Notes under the pieces: generated by a model | Seen by the model: the letters and a program-made list of their open reading frames with translations, nothing else | What the model was told of the DNA's origin: nothing | Database searches by the model: none | Program-made: the position numbers and the translations under genes | Source: an uncultured Prevotella sp. | GTDB lineage: Bacteria > Bacteroidota > Bacteroidia > Bacteroidales > Bacteroidaceae | Reading direction: 5' to 3' | DNA: 28,560 nt | NCBI GenBank assembly: GCA_900546345.1 | Contig: URCI01000037.1 | Location: 1-28,560 of the forward strand | Part shown: positions 15,583 to 25,456 of the stretch, one piece after another | Layout: each line of letters starts with the position of its first letter | Numbering within the stretch: the first letter of the stretch is position 1

Positions 15583-17385
15583 ATGCAAGACATTCGTAAC
15601 ATCGCAGTTATTGCGCATGTCGACCATGGCAAAACTACGCTGGTTGACAAGATGATGCTCGCTGGTAAACTGTTCCGTGACGGCCAGGACAACAGTGGGG
15701 AAGTATTGGACTCCAATGATTTGGAGCGCGAGCGAGGGATAACCATCCTTTCCAAAAACGTTTCTATCAATTGGAAAGGTGTGAAGATCAATATTCTCGA
15801 TACTCCGGGCCACTCCGATTTCGGTGGTGAGGTGGAGCGAGTGCTCAATATGGCTGACGGCTGTCTGCTGTTGGTCGATGCTTTCGAGGGCCCGATGCCC
15901 CAGACACGTTTTGTGTTGCAGAAAGCACTGAAACTGGGACTGAAACCCATCGTGGTGGTCAACAAAGTTGATAAGCCCAACTGCCGTCCCGAGCAAGTCT
16001 ACGAGATGGTGTTTGATCTGATGTGTGACCTCAACGCTACGGAGGATCAGCTCGACTTCCCTGTCGTTTATGGTTCTGCCAAGAACGGCTGGATGGGTCC
16101 CGACTTCAATAAGCCTACAGACAATATTGACTATCTGCTCGATAAGATCCTTGAGGTCATTCCGGCACCTAAACGCCTGGAAGGTACACCTCAGATGCTG
16201 ATCACTTCTCTCGACTATAGTTCTTATACGGGTCGTATCGCTGTCGGCCGCGTGCACAGAGGTACGCTCAAAGACGGCATGAACATCACGGTGTGCCACC
16301 GCGACGGTACTTTTGAGAAGGATAAGATCAAGGAGCTTCACACTTTCGAGGGCATCACCCACAAACGTTGCGACCAGGTCGAGAGCGGTGATATCTGTGC
16401 TGTGGTCGGTTTGCAGCATTTCGAGATTGGTGACACGATCGCCGATTTCGAGAACCCCGAGGCTTTGCCGCCTATCGCTGTTGACGAGCCGACGATGAGC
16501 ATGCTCTTCACCATCAATGACTCTCCTTTCTTTGGCAAAGAGGGTAAGTACTGCACTTCGCGTCAGATTGGCGAGCGTTTGCAGAAAGAGCTGGAGAAAA
16601 ACCTGGCCCTGCGTGTGCGCAATGTCGAGGGCTCCACAGACAGCTGGGTTGTCAGCGGCCGTGGTGTGCTTCATCTCTCTGTGCTCATCGAGACGATGCG
16701 TCGCGAGGGCTTTGAACTGCAGGTGGGTCAGCCGCAGGTAATCTATAAGGAGATCGACGGCCAGAAGTGCGAGCCTGTTGAGGAACTTGACATCAATGTG
16801 CCTCAGGACTACGCCAGCAAGATGGTCGATATGGTCACTCGTCGCAAAGGCGATCTGACGGGTATGGACACCGAGGGCGACCGCGTCAACATCACGTTCG
16901 ACATTCCCTCGCGCGGTATCATCGGTCTGCGTACCAATGTGCTGACGGCTTCTCAGGGCGAGGCCATCATGGCTCACCGCTTCAAGGAGTATCAGCCGTT
17001 TAAGGGCGAGATCGTCCGTCGTACCAATGGATCCATGATTGCCATGGAGACAGGTACCGCTTATGCATATTCGATCGACAAGCTTCAGGATCGTGGTAAG
17101 TTCTTCATCGATCCGGGTGAGGAAGTCTATGCCGGTGAGGTCATCGGTGAGCACGTCCATGACAACGACCTCGTGGTCAATGTCACGAAGGCCAAGCAGC
17201 TTACCAACGTGCGTGCCTCCGGTTCTGATGAAAAGGCTCATGTGATTCCCAAGACGGTGATGAGTCTTGAGGAGTGCCTGGAGTACATCAAGAGTGATGA
17301 GTATGTCGAGGTCACTCCGAAGTCTATGCGTATGCGCAAGATCATCTTGGATCATCTTGAGCGTAAGCGCGCCAACAAGGAATAA
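15583..17385 (+). CDS. typA: Translational GTPase TypA/BipA
   Basis: A 600-residue ribosome-binding GTPase related to EF-G and involved in 50S assembly and stress growth. G1 is AHVDHGKTTL (10-19), G2 lies in ERERGITILSK, G3 is DTPGHSDF, G4 NKVDK and G5 GSAKNG. EF-G-like domains follow, then the C-terminal TypA segment (GYRTNVL-like RGIIGLRTNVLTASQGE; QLTNVRASGSDEK). Length and motif order are complete. It is monocistronic: its own -7 element is upstream and a strong terminator is downstream. Confidence 0.97.
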   Translation: MQDIRNIAVIAHVDHGKTTLVDKMMLAGKLFRDGQDNSGEVLDSNDLERERGITILSKNVSINWKGVKINILDTPGHSDFGGEVERVLNMADGCLLLVDAFEGPMPQTRFVLQKALKLGLKPIVVVNKVDKPNCRPEQVYEMVFDLMCDLNATEDQLDFPVVYGSAKNGWMGPDFNKPTDNIDYLLDKILEVIPAPKRLEGTPQMLITSLDYSSYTGRIAVGRVHRGTLKDGMNITVCHRDGTFEKDKIKELHTFEGITHKRCDQVESGDICAVVGLQHFEIGDTIADFENPEALPPIAVDEPTMSMLFTINDSPFFGKEGKYCTSRQIGERLQKELEKNLALRVRNVEGSTDSWVVSGRGVLHLSVLIETMRREGFELQVGQPQVIYKEIDGQKCEPVEELDINVPQDYASKMVDMVTRRKGDLTGMDTEGDRVNITFDIPSRGIIGLRTNVLTASQGEAIMAHRFKEYQPFKGEIVRRTNGSMIAMETGTAYAYSIDKLQDRGKFFIDPGEEVYAGEVIGEHVHDNDLVVNVTKAKQLTNVRASGSDEKAHVIPKTVMSLEECLEYIKSDEYVEVTPKSMRMRKIILDHLERKRANKE

Positions 17386-17417
17386 TCACTTCATAATAAT
17401 AACTTTAAGTTTGACAG

Positions 17418-17461
17418 CTCCATGCGACTGGTTTTTATCCGGTTGCGTGGAGTTTTTTTTG
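17418..17461 (+). terminator. Intrinsic terminator of typA
   Basis: CTCCATGCGAC (17418-17428) pairs with GTTGCGTGGAG (17442-17452) using two G-T pairs, and is followed by a run of nine T. It lies 33 bases after the typA stop. Confidence 0.88.
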
Positions 17462-17550
17462 CTCATGTTTTCACTTGCGGTTGCCACGCAATCTATATGA
17501 AGAAATTTACATTTTATTAGGGAAAGCCCCGATTTTTGAATATTTTTTCT

Positions 17551-17558
17551 TAACTTTG
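17551..17558 (+). promoter_or_regulatory. -7 promoter element of metY
   Basis: TAACTTTG at 17551-17558 is 26 bases before the ATG. The implied leader of about 20 bases is too short for a SAM riboswitch, and none was seen in 17462-17583. No -33 TTTG lies at the usual spacing (the nearest is only 12 bases away). Confidence 0.55.
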
Positions 17559-17583
17559 TCGTCTCAACCAATCAAATAAATAG

Positions 17584-18864
17584 ATGAAAAGAAAATTTAG
17601 AATCGCTACCCTTTGCGTCCAAGGTGGTTACCAACCCAAAAATGGAGAACCTGTTGAAGTGCCAATCGTTCAAAGTACTACATTCAAATATGATGACTCC
17701 GACGAGATGGCACAGCTGTTTGACTTGAAGAAAGAGGGATACTTTTACTCCAGATTACAAAATCCGACCAACGACGCCGTCGCTTCAAAGATCGCACAAC
17801 TCGAGGGCGGCGTGGGCGCAGTGCTGACGTCCAGCGGACAAGCAGCCAACTTCTATGCTGTCTTCAATATCTGCGAGACTGGAGATCATATAGTGGCTTC
17901 CAATGAGATTTATGGAGGAACCTTCAATCTTTTTGGTGTGACGATGAAGAAACTCGGGATTGACGTCACGTTTGTCAATCCGGATGCTACAGAGGAAGAG
18001 ATTCAAAAGGCTTTCCGTCCCAACACAAAAGCGCTCTTCGGCGAGACCATCAGCAATCCCGGCTGCGCTGTGCTGGATATCGAGAAGTTTGCAAGAATCG
18101 CACACAGCAATGGGGTGCCTCTCATCGTCGACAACACCTTCGCCACACCCGTCAATTGCCGCCCGTTTGAGTGGGGGGCTGACATCGTGACGCACTCCAC
18201 GACGAAGTATATGGACGGAACGGCCTCGCAAGTGGGCGGCGCTGTGGTGGACAGTGGTCATTTCGACTGGCTCGCCCATGCCGACAAATATCCCGGGCTC
18301 TGCACACCGGATGAGAGCTATCACGGCATCGTCTATGCCAAGCAGTTCGGAAAGATGGGATATATCACGAAGATCATCTCTCAGCTCATGCGCGATCTGG
18401 GATCTATTCCGGCTCCCATGAACTCGTTTATCCTCAACTTGGGGCTGCAAAGTCTCCACCTCAGAATGAAGCAGCATTGCGGCAATGCCCAGAAAGTGGC
18501 CGAGTTCCTGCATGACGATCCGCGGGTGGCATGGGTCCATTACGCTGGGCTGACAGACGACAAATATCATGCGCTCGCAGAAAAGTACATGCCGGGCGGA
18601 ACATGCGGTGTCATGGCGTTTGGTCTGAAGGGCGACCGCTCAGAGGCCGTGAAGTTCATGGACGCGCTCAAGATGATCAATATCGAAACGCATGTCGCGG
18701 ATTCCCGTACCTGTGTCCTCCATCCGGCCAGCCACACCCATCGCCAGCTCTCTGATGAACAGTTGAGACAAGCAGGTATCGCACCGGATCTCATCCGCCT
18801 GTCTGTGGGCATCGAGGATGTTGAGGATATCCTTGATGACATCAAGCAGGCATTGGATCAGTAA
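17584..18864 (+). CDS. metY: O-acetylhomoserine aminocarboxypropyltransferase (MetY)/Cys-Met PLP enzyme
   Basis: A 426-residue PLP-dependent enzyme of the Cys/Met metabolism family that makes homocysteine from O-acetylhomoserine and sulfide. Residues 53-57 are YFYSR with the phosphate-binding Tyr-Arg. VDNTFATP with Asp183 contacts the cofactor, and Lys208 in HSTTKYMDG forms the Schiff base. The C-terminal RLSVGIEDVEDILDDI is typical. Length (about 425) fits MetY better than methionine gamma-lyase (about 400), but a lyase or cysteine synthase side role cannot be excluded. It is monocistronic, with its own -7 element. Confidence 0.88.
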   Translation: MKRKFRIATLCVQGGYQPKNGEPVEVPIVQSTTFKYDDSDEMAQLFDLKKEGYFYSRLQNPTNDAVASKIAQLEGGVGAVLTSSGQAANFYAVFNICETGDHIVASNEIYGGTFNLFGVTMKKLGIDVTFVNPDATEEEIQKAFRPNTKALFGETISNPGCAVLDIEKFARIAHSNGVPLIVDNTFATPVNCRPFEWGADIVTHSTTKYMDGTASQVGGAVVDSGHFDWLAHADKYPGLCTPDESYHGIVYAKQFGKMGYITKIISQLMRDLGSIPAPMNSFILNLGLQSLHLRMKQHCGNAQKVAEFLHDDPRVAWVHYAGLTDDKYHALAEKYMPGGTCGVMAFGLKGDRSEAVKFMDALKMINIETHVADSRTCVLHPASHTHRQLSDEQLRQAGIAPDLIRLSVGIEDVEDILDDIKQALDQ

Positions 18865-18937
18865 AACATGGACTTCGGGCGGCTCGAAGAAGTGGGGAGA
18901 TTTTGACAAGGCTTAATAAATGCCTGATGGCAGAAAG

Positions 18938-19453
18938 TTAAAGTTTTGGCTTCGGTGTGTTGTAGATGGTGAGCAGGTTCTCTATTCGTTTCCTTAGCTT
19001 TTCTCTCAATACCTTGGGGGCCAAAACTTCCAGTCTGTCTCCATACGAAAGAATTGCCTGTTCAAGTTCATAATTTAGCTTCACATCTATGGAAATGACC
19101 GTGCCAGAGTCATCCTGCGAAAAAACTTTTTGAGTATAGTGCAATGGCTTGCTTAAAATATATTGCAGTTCGCTTGTCGACACCCAAATTTCAATATGTT
19201 CCACGGGCTTGTTGTCATAATCAGTAACACCTATGATATGATCGAAAAACTTTTCAAAATCTACTTCAGTTGGATCATACTGAATATCTGTATGAGGTGT
19301 TATTGAATTAATACGGTCAACAGCAAACGTATATATGTAAGAGGCATGTGCCGTACTAGAATGCACAGAAGCCGGAAGATAGTCTCTATGAACACCTATA
19401 CATTGTGGACCATGTAATACCTGACCTTTATAAAGGAAGGGAGAGATAGCCTC
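18938..19453 (-). pseudogene. 5'-truncated WYL-domain transcriptional regulator remnant
   Basis: The minus-strand frame is open from 19453 (just after a TGA at 19454-19456) to the stop at 18938. The recognisable part is the end of the WYL domain (TFAVDRINSI) and the whole WCX C-terminal region, ending EVLAPKVLREKLRKRIENLLTIY. A weak SPFLYKG match to the start of the WYL core lies near the break. The only candidate start is a GTG at 19366, inside the domain. An intact family member has about 300 residues with an N-terminal winged helix, which is missing here. The break faces the AddB-like gene, which starts 32 bases away. WYL proteins bind nucleic-acid-related ligands and often control defence or DNA-repair genes. 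Confidence 0.75.
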
Positions 19454-19484
19454 TCATCATTAATCCTAAAAACGACTAATAGAC

Positions 19485-22247
19485 ATGACAATATACTATT
19501 CACCGACCTATTCAGGCTTTACCTTTACCGACTTGAAAGGTAAAGGCAACATCCTGTTTGACGGAGTCGTTGCCGACACCGGCAAGCTCATCAACCTGCT
19601 TTGTCTTCATGGTGGACTGCACTATGAACTGCATGACGGGACAGAGCGGCTGATTGCTTATTACAAGGCCATCCGGAAGTTTACGGCTGTGCATCCCAAC
19701 CATATCCTGGCCAAATCGTTTGCAGCCGATGGGCTGAACACAGCCAAGGTATGCCTCGCCTGGCGCGATGCACTTGTATTTGCCGGCTGGAGTAAAGAAG
19801 TCCATCAGCCCAGTGACCGCATGAAAGTCTTGTGCGGGATAGAGCAATTTTTCGACTGCAAAGGCACGACAGACATCATCGCTGTCTTGACAAAGGAGGT
19901 CGGCAACGGTTGCACACTGCCCAATGACCTTGACATCGTTACTCCCTGCGATTACCGACTCTTCCATCCAGCCATCGTGAGGCTGATAGATGCATTGATA
20001 GGACGCGGTGCAAAGGTCACTACGCTAAAGGGTGCTGACAGGCACGGAGATGACAACTTGTCCCAATGCATTGACCTCGTTGAAGGAAAGGGAAGGAAGG
20101 ATCTTTCATTTACCAAGGACGACAACAGCCTTCAAATCCTTCACTTCGAAGAGAAGGATGACGCGCTCCGTTATCTGTCACTCCAGAGCGGGACGGCTTA
20201 CGATGTATGGATTGACGGCGACTCCAAGTCGCTCGACAACTGGCTGCGTCTCATGGGCAAGCCGACGACCGGCAGCGTCGTCTCACAGTGTATACCGCAG
20301 ATCAGCCAGCTCTTTGTCATTGGGCTCAGTCTGTTCTCCAAACCACTCAACGTCAACATGCTGCTGGAGTGGCTCTATGCCCCGATGACTCCCGTTGGCC
20401 ATCTGCTGGCTGGCAAGCTCTCGGGCGTGATTGTCGCCAAGGGTGGTTATTTCAACAAGGAGTGCCAGGAAGTCATCGACAAGTATCTCAATGGTGAATA
20501 TGACAAGTTCGATGACGGCATCACCGAAGAGCAGAAGAAGGAAGTCGTCAAGAAAAGACGGAAGACAAGGGAGAAGGCTGTCGGGACGTTCCTTCCTGAC
20601 ATGAAAGGCCATCAGCTCTACGCCATAGACGACACCAATAATGATGTGGATACGGACCGACTCTATGCGTTCACCACTTCCTTGGGAGCGTGGTGCCGAC
20701 AGCAGATGACGATGGCTGATGATGCCGAAAAGGTGGCACAGCTCAGCAAGGTCGCCTCGGAGACAGACGCTGTCCAACTGCTGTTGGATGACTATGAAGG
20801 CGGCACCATCCCATTTGCCGTTGTTGAGAACTGGATGGGCAGTCTCTACAAATATGCGGACTACAGTCAGTATGAGGCACAGAGAGGTTGCCGCCATGTC
20901 ATTGCCTCACCGGGCAACATCGCCGGACAGTCCCGTCGGACCATCTGGTGTGACTTCATGGGCGGAGGAGCCGATAAGCTGTCCTACAGTTTTCTTTCAC
21001 CCAAGGAGAAGAGGGCCTTCCGGGAGGAACTGACCCTTTGGGATGAGTCCAAGGAGCAGGAATACCGCCGACGGATCATGCTCCTGCCGTTTACCCAGAC
21101 CTCTGACGAGCTCGTGCTGGTTACCTACAACCGTGCCGGAGGACAGGAGACAGAGAAACACCCGCTGATGATCCAGCTCGAACAGCAAGCCAAGGATCTC
21201 GGCGACATCACCCGTCAGCCTTCGCTCGACGAGTCCCTCTATCAAGATGCGGAAATCATCGACAACAAAAATAAGAATAACAATGCGGATGAGTTCATCC
21301 ATCTGCATCACCCCGAGCTGATCCAGTTCCCGAAGTACGAAAGCTATTCTTCCCTAAGCAATATGTTTCAGAGTCCGTTGGACTACACCTTCCAGTCCAT
21401 TGCGCAGATATACCCTGTCGGTGCGTCGGCCATGTCACCGATTTGGACGACGAAGGGCAATGTCGCCCATGCCGTCATCCAGACGCTTTTCTGGGACAAG
21501 GATGACAAGCAAAGCGGTTATCCCGAACGCATCGAGAGGAACCTCAAAGAGAACTACGACAAGGTGTTTGCGAGTGTGGTCAACGCATACGGTGCCATCA
21601 TGCTGCTGGAGGAAAACCGCATCGACACGCGCACCTATAAGGAGCAGCTCCGGCAGTGTGCCCAACGGCTACTTGAGATTGTCAAGGTGAATGCCCTTCA
21701 TGTCACAGGAATCGAGTCGTTCGTGAAAAACACGCTCGGCTTTGACCATGACATCGACCTGCTCGGCTTCATCGACATGAGACTGGCCAAGGATGACGGC
21801 ACGCCTTACATCTTTGACTTTAAATGGAGCGGTAACCAAAAGTGGTTCAGCGCACTCCTCCGTCAGAACAAATCGCTGCAGCTGTCCCTTTACCGTGCGC
21901 TCATCAACAGCCTGGAGGAGAAGCAGGTGGGTGGCATCGGCTACTTCCTCATGCCGGAAGGCAGGATGGTGACCACGGGCGGCATCGGCGGCGACTTGGT
22001 ATCTACAATAGAGATTGACGACGAACGCAAGGGCAGCCATCTCATCCAGGAGATGCGCAACTCCTACGCCTATCGCCGGCAACAGCTGGAGTGCGGTCTC
22101 ATTGAACTGGGTGACGGTGAGGGCCTTGAGGCTCTGCAATATGGTAAGGACGAGATTGTGAAGGACCTCGTGCCGCTGGACACAGACGACAATGGCAACA
22201 AGGCTGCCAACAGGTTCAGCAACTATGAAATCTTTAAAAGGAAGTAA
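19485..22247 (+). CDS. AddB-like PD-(D/E)XK nuclease subunit (inactivated-helicase type)
   Basis: A 920-residue protein with a RecB-family nuclease domain at the C-terminus. The family pattern is present: His662 in GNVAHAVIQ, Asp764 in GFIDM, Asp778-Phe-Lys780 in FDFKWSG, and Gln799/Tyr803 in QLSLY. No Walker A motif is visible in the N-terminal half, as expected for an AddB-type subunit whose helicase fold no longer uses ATP. The cysteine set of the AddB iron-sulfur cluster was not found. It lies two bases before the AddA-like gene, so the two almost certainly form one complex that unwinds and cuts DNA ends. N-terminal residues 1-600 match nothing I recognise confidently. It could be this organism's main recombination nuclease or an accessory/defence copy. 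Confidence 0.7.
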   Translation: MTIYYSPTYSGFTFTDLKGKGNILFDGVVADTGKLINLLCLHGGLHYELHDGTERLIAYYKAIRKFTAVHPNHILAKSFAADGLNTAKVCLAWRDALVFAGWSKEVHQPSDRMKVLCGIEQFFDCKGTTDIIAVLTKEVGNGCTLPNDLDIVTPCDYRLFHPAIVRLIDALIGRGAKVTTLKGADRHGDDNLSQCIDLVEGKGRKDLSFTKDDNSLQILHFEEKDDALRYLSLQSGTAYDVWIDGDSKSLDNWLRLMGKPTTGSVVSQCIPQISQLFVIGLSLFSKPLNVNMLLEWLYAPMTPVGHLLAGKLSGVIVAKGGYFNKECQEVIDKYLNGEYDKFDDGITEEQKKEVVKKRRKTREKAVGTFLPDMKGHQLYAIDDTNNDVDTDRLYAFTTSLGAWCRQQMTMADDAEKVAQLSKVASETDAVQLLLDDYEGGTIPFAVVENWMGSLYKYADYSQYEAQRGCRHVIASPGNIAGQSRRTIWCDFMGGGADKLSYSFLSPKEKRAFREELTLWDESKEQEYRRRIMLLPFTQTSDELVLVTYNRAGGQETEKHPLMIQLEQQAKDLGDITRQPSLDESLYQDAEIIDNKNKNNNADEFIHLHHPELIQFPKYESYSSLSNMFQSPLDYTFQSIAQIYPVGASAMSPIWTTKGNVAHAVIQTLFWDKDDKQSGYPERIERNLKENYDKVFASVVNAYGAIMLLEENRIDTRTYKEQLRQCAQRLLEIVKVNALHVTGIESFVKNTLGFDHDIDLLGFIDMRLAKDDGTPYIFDFKWSGNQKWFSALLRQNKSLQLSLYRALINSLEEKQVGGIGYFLMPEGRMVTTGGIGGDLVSTIEIDDERKGSHLIQEMRNSYAYRRQQLECGLIELGDGEGLEALQYGKDEIVKDLVPLDTDDNGNKAANRFSNYEIFKRK

Positions 22248-22249
22248 CG

Positions 22250-25200
22250 ATGAGGAACGTAGAATATATCAGTGCAAGTGCCGGAAGCGGCAAGACATAT
22301 ACCCTGACACACAGGCTGGCGGATGCGATACGCGACCACGAGATAGCACCTGAGCAGGTGATACTGACAACCTATACGGTGAAGGCCGCAGCCGAGTTCC
22401 GCGAGAAGGCAAAGGCTGCCCTCCATGAGGCGGGACTGCACAACGAGGCGATTCGGCTCGACCAGGCCATGATAGGAACGGTGCACAGCGTCGCCGACGC
22501 GTTCATCCATCAATACTGGTACCGGCTGGGCATCAGCCCGGAGCTGAACGTGATGACCGACGAGGACAAGGACTTCTTCATCAACCAGTCGCTGGCCTCG
22601 CTGCCCTCAGAAGACGAACTGAAGTTCCTCAACAGCTTCAGCTATCTGTCCATCAGCTATGCCTATGGCAGCGGGAAATATGGCATCAACTATGAGCACT
22701 GGCAGGACGACCTGAAACGCATCGTGGACTATACCACCAACTATGGCGTGACGGACTATACCCGTAGCAAGGAATACTCTGAGAATATCATCAGGAGCCT
22801 TTGCCACGACGGGGTACATATCCACTTCAACAGGGAAGAGGCAAGGAAGGTGCTGAACCAGCTGGACGCGGCCAACAGCACCGGCAGACAGACAGGAGCC
22901 TCGGAAAAGCGCAGGAATGTCATCGCCGATTTCCGCAGGAAGGTGAACTACATGAACTATGCCGACATGGTGGCTCTCCACGACTTCATCCTAGGTCTTC
23001 CCAAGTCTTTGGGTACTGAGGATGCCAGCGCCTTCGCCCACACGCTTGACAACATCTGGCTGTCGGAGGAGGTCCGCGACATGCAACTGCGCTACATCTC
23101 CCTGCTTTTCACGTACGCCGAGCGGTGGCGCACGATGTTCAGGGAATACAAGCGCACCAAGCATCTCATCGACTACAACGACATGGAAGAGCTGTTTCTG
23201 GAATTGCTGGGCATGGAGGATGTGGCGGATGACATCCGGGAAGAATATAAATACCTGCTCGTCGATGAGTTCCAGGATTCCTCACCCATACAGGTGCACA
23301 TCTTCGACCGCCTCTCCGAGATTGTGGACCGCTCGGTGTGGGTCGGTGACTACAAGCAGGCCATCTATGGCTTCCGTGGTGCCGATACCGACTTGGTGAA
23401 GGCGGTGACGGGAATCATCGCGCAGCATAAGAACGGCTGCACGACCGATACCCTCGGCACCTGCTATCGCTCATACCCCGAAATCGTGGATGTGTGCAAC
23501 AAGGTCTTCGTCCCCGTTTTCAGAGGCATGCTGCCAGAAGAACAGGTAAAGCTTGCAAAGCATAAGAATAATGAGGAGAAGCTCCGCAACCTCCGTGTAT
23601 GGCCGCTGGAAGGACGTAACAAAGCCGAGCGGCTGGCCGTACTCGCCAACAACATTGCCTGCGAGATAAAAAGCGGCAAACAGCCTAAGGACATCGCTGT
23701 CCTTGCACTGCGCAACGCCGACCTTGACGGGTTGGCCGAGGAGCTGCGTCCCTATGGCATTCCGATATGCCGCGATGACAACAATGCTGCCGTAGGAGAC
23801 GAGACCGTGCTCCTCACCTCGCTGTTGTCGCTGCTCGTCAACCCCTACGACAAGCAGTCGCGCGCACAAGTGGCGTTGCTCACCGTGCATGGGTATGACA
23901 CGGCAAGGATTCTTGACGAGAAACTGCTGTGGGACAACAGGGAAGACAAGGCCAGCCATTATCTCGACGAAATACCATTGGTCAATGAGCTGCTCTCCAA
24001 AGCCGCCGACTTCCGGTTGCAGTCGGTGCGGGCCGTCGTGGAGAGCATTGTCATCGAGCTCGACCTTTACAATGTCGTTGCCCATTGGCCTAATCCTCAG
24101 CAGAGCCGTGCCTCCCTGCATGCGCTGATCGACGCTGCCGCCGCTTACGAGGACCACTGCTTGCAGATGACCCTGCCGGCAACGGTCTCCGGCTTTGTCT
24201 GCTACATCTCAGAACATGGAGTGACAGCCCCCGGCAACCCTGATGGTGTGCGTCTCTTTACCTATCATGGTTCAAAAGGCCTTGAATGGAACACGGTGGT
24301 TCTACTTTCCCTGGATGACGACCCCACAGACACCAACAAGCTTTTGTCCCGTTACTTCTTTGGCATCCAGGCTTTTCACGAGGCCATGCCCAGTGCCGAA
24401 CAGTTATATCCGCCAATGACCATCACCGTCCTGCCTTGGATCTACGGGACACGCAAGAGCGCGCCTGAGGAGATTACCCAGGTCGTGACAAGCGGCGGAC
24501 GCTTTGCGGTCATCCAAAGGCAAAGGCTTCAGGAGAGCAAACGCCTGCTCTATGTGGCCATGACACGTCCTGTGAAGGAACTGATTCTCGCTCCTACAAA
24601 AGGCAAGAACGGTCTGCGATATTTCGACTGTGTCTACAATGAAACAGGATTAAAGACCGATGGCTTCGATGGTGGAACATGCAATCCACTTGGCATCGGC
24701 GTGCCTTTCAACTCGGAGGTGTTGTTCGATTCGGATATTGACCAGGGAACGTGGAGATATTCTTCCGTAGAGAACAAACTGCTCAATATCAAGGGAGAAC
24801 CTTGCAACGAGCCGGCTCGTGACATTCAGCCCAGCAGCGCAAAAGCAAACCTAGGAGACATAGAAAAAGTACTTGATGTCGATGGAAGACTGGTCACCAT
24901 CACCGGGCATCCCAACATGGCCATTGTGGGCTCATGCATTCACGACATCTTCTGCTCACTAGACAGAAACCATAATTTGAGGTTCGCTAAAAATATCATT
25001 GCAGGCTATGGACTCTCTGACAACCTCGTGCAGCCCCAGCAGATACTCACTGCTTGGGACAGACTGGAGAAATATCTTGTCGACGCTTTTGGACAGGCTC
25101 AAAGGCGCTACCACGAACTGCCCTTCAAGCAACTGTCCGACGGCCAGATTGTCACCGGCAGCATGGATTTGGTGTGGGAGACAGAAAAGGGATGCGTCCT

Positions 25201-25378
25201 CATCGACTACAAGACCTTCCCCGGCAACGAGAACTTGGTCTTGCAGCCCGGCGACCACTATGCAGGAAACTACAGAGGCCAGTTCGACTGCTATACCCGT
25301 GCGCTGGTAGCCGCTGAGAAGAAAGTGACAGCACGATTCGTTTACTATCCCGTGACCGGGATGCTGGTGAGAATATAA
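22250..25378 (+). CDS. AddA-like UvrD/RecB-family helicase-nuclease
   Basis: A 1042-residue SF1A helicase fused to a C-terminal RecB-family nuclease. Walker A is ASAGSGKT (9-16), and motif Ia follows as TTYTVKAAAEF. Walker B is VDEFQD (338-343), motif III VGDYKQAIYGFRGAD, motif IV TCYRS, motif V FTYHGSKGLEWNTVV and motif VI RLLYVAMTRP. The nuclease residues are His898, Asp973 (GSMDLVWE), Asp986-Tyr-Lys988 and Gln1011/Tyr1015, so both activities look intact. AAGGA at 22238-22242 is a reasonable ribosome site. It is co-transcribed with the AddB-like gene. No terminator follows before the hsp20 remnant. Confidence 0.88.
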   Translation: MRNVEYISASAGSGKTYTLTHRLADAIRDHEIAPEQVILTTYTVKAAAEFREKAKAALHEAGLHNEAIRLDQAMIGTVHSVADAFIHQYWYRLGISPELNVMTDEDKDFFINQSLASLPSEDELKFLNSFSYLSISYAYGSGKYGINYEHWQDDLKRIVDYTTNYGVTDYTRSKEYSENIIRSLCHDGVHIHFNREEARKVLNQLDAANSTGRQTGASEKRRNVIADFRRKVNYMNYADMVALHDFILGLPKSLGTEDASAFAHTLDNIWLSEEVRDMQLRYISLLFTYAERWRTMFREYKRTKHLIDYNDMEELFLELLGMEDVADDIREEYKYLLVDEFQDSSPIQVHIFDRLSEIVDRSVWVGDYKQAIYGFRGADTDLVKAVTGIIAQHKNGCTTDTLGTCYRSYPEIVDVCNKVFVPVFRGMLPEEQVKLAKHKNNEEKLRNLRVWPLEGRNKAERLAVLANNIACEIKSGKQPKDIAVLALRNADLDGLAEELRPYGIPICRDDNNAAVGDETVLLTSLLSLLVNPYDKQSRAQVALLTVHGYDTARILDEKLLWDNREDKASHYLDEIPLVNELLSKAADFRLQSVRAVVESIVIELDLYNVVAHWPNPQQSRASLHALIDAAAAYEDHCLQMTLPATVSGFVCYISEHGVTAPGNPDGVRLFTYHGSKGLEWNTVVLLSLDDDPTDTNKLLSRYFFGIQAFHEAMPSAEQLYPPMTITVLPWIYGTRKSAPEEITQVVTSGGRFAVIQRQRLQESKRLLYVAMTRPVKELILAPTKGKNGLRYFDCVYNETGLKTDGFDGGTCNPLGIGVPFNSEVLFDSDIDQGTWRYSSVENKLLNIKGEPCNEPARDIQPSSAKANLGDIEKVLDVDGRLVTITGHPNMAIVGSCIHDIFCSLDRNHNLRFAKNIIAGYGLSDNLVQPQQILTAWDRLEKYLVDAFGQAQRRYHELPFKQLSDGQIVTGSMDLVWETEKGCVLIDYKTFPGNENLVLQPGDHYAGNYRGQFDCYTRALVAAEKKVTARFVYYPVTGMLVRI

Positions 25379-25456
25379 GTACAGTGTACAGAGCAAGGAT
25401 TATCATCAGATGATTGTCTACATATATTTGATGAGCGAAACGAGAATCACATTTAT

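Noticed and set aside
15526..17355. A 609-codon open frame antisense to typA
   Set aside because: It mirrors the typA codon pattern, has no recognisable domain, and the plus-strand gene has all GTPase motifs.
17462..17583. Possible SAM riboswitch before metY
   Set aside because: The -7 element at 17551 leaves only about 20 bases of leader, and no riboswitch stem set is seen upstream.
18868..18893. ACTTC/GAAGT hairpin after metY
   Set aside because: The stem is short and has no T-run, so it is not called as a terminator.
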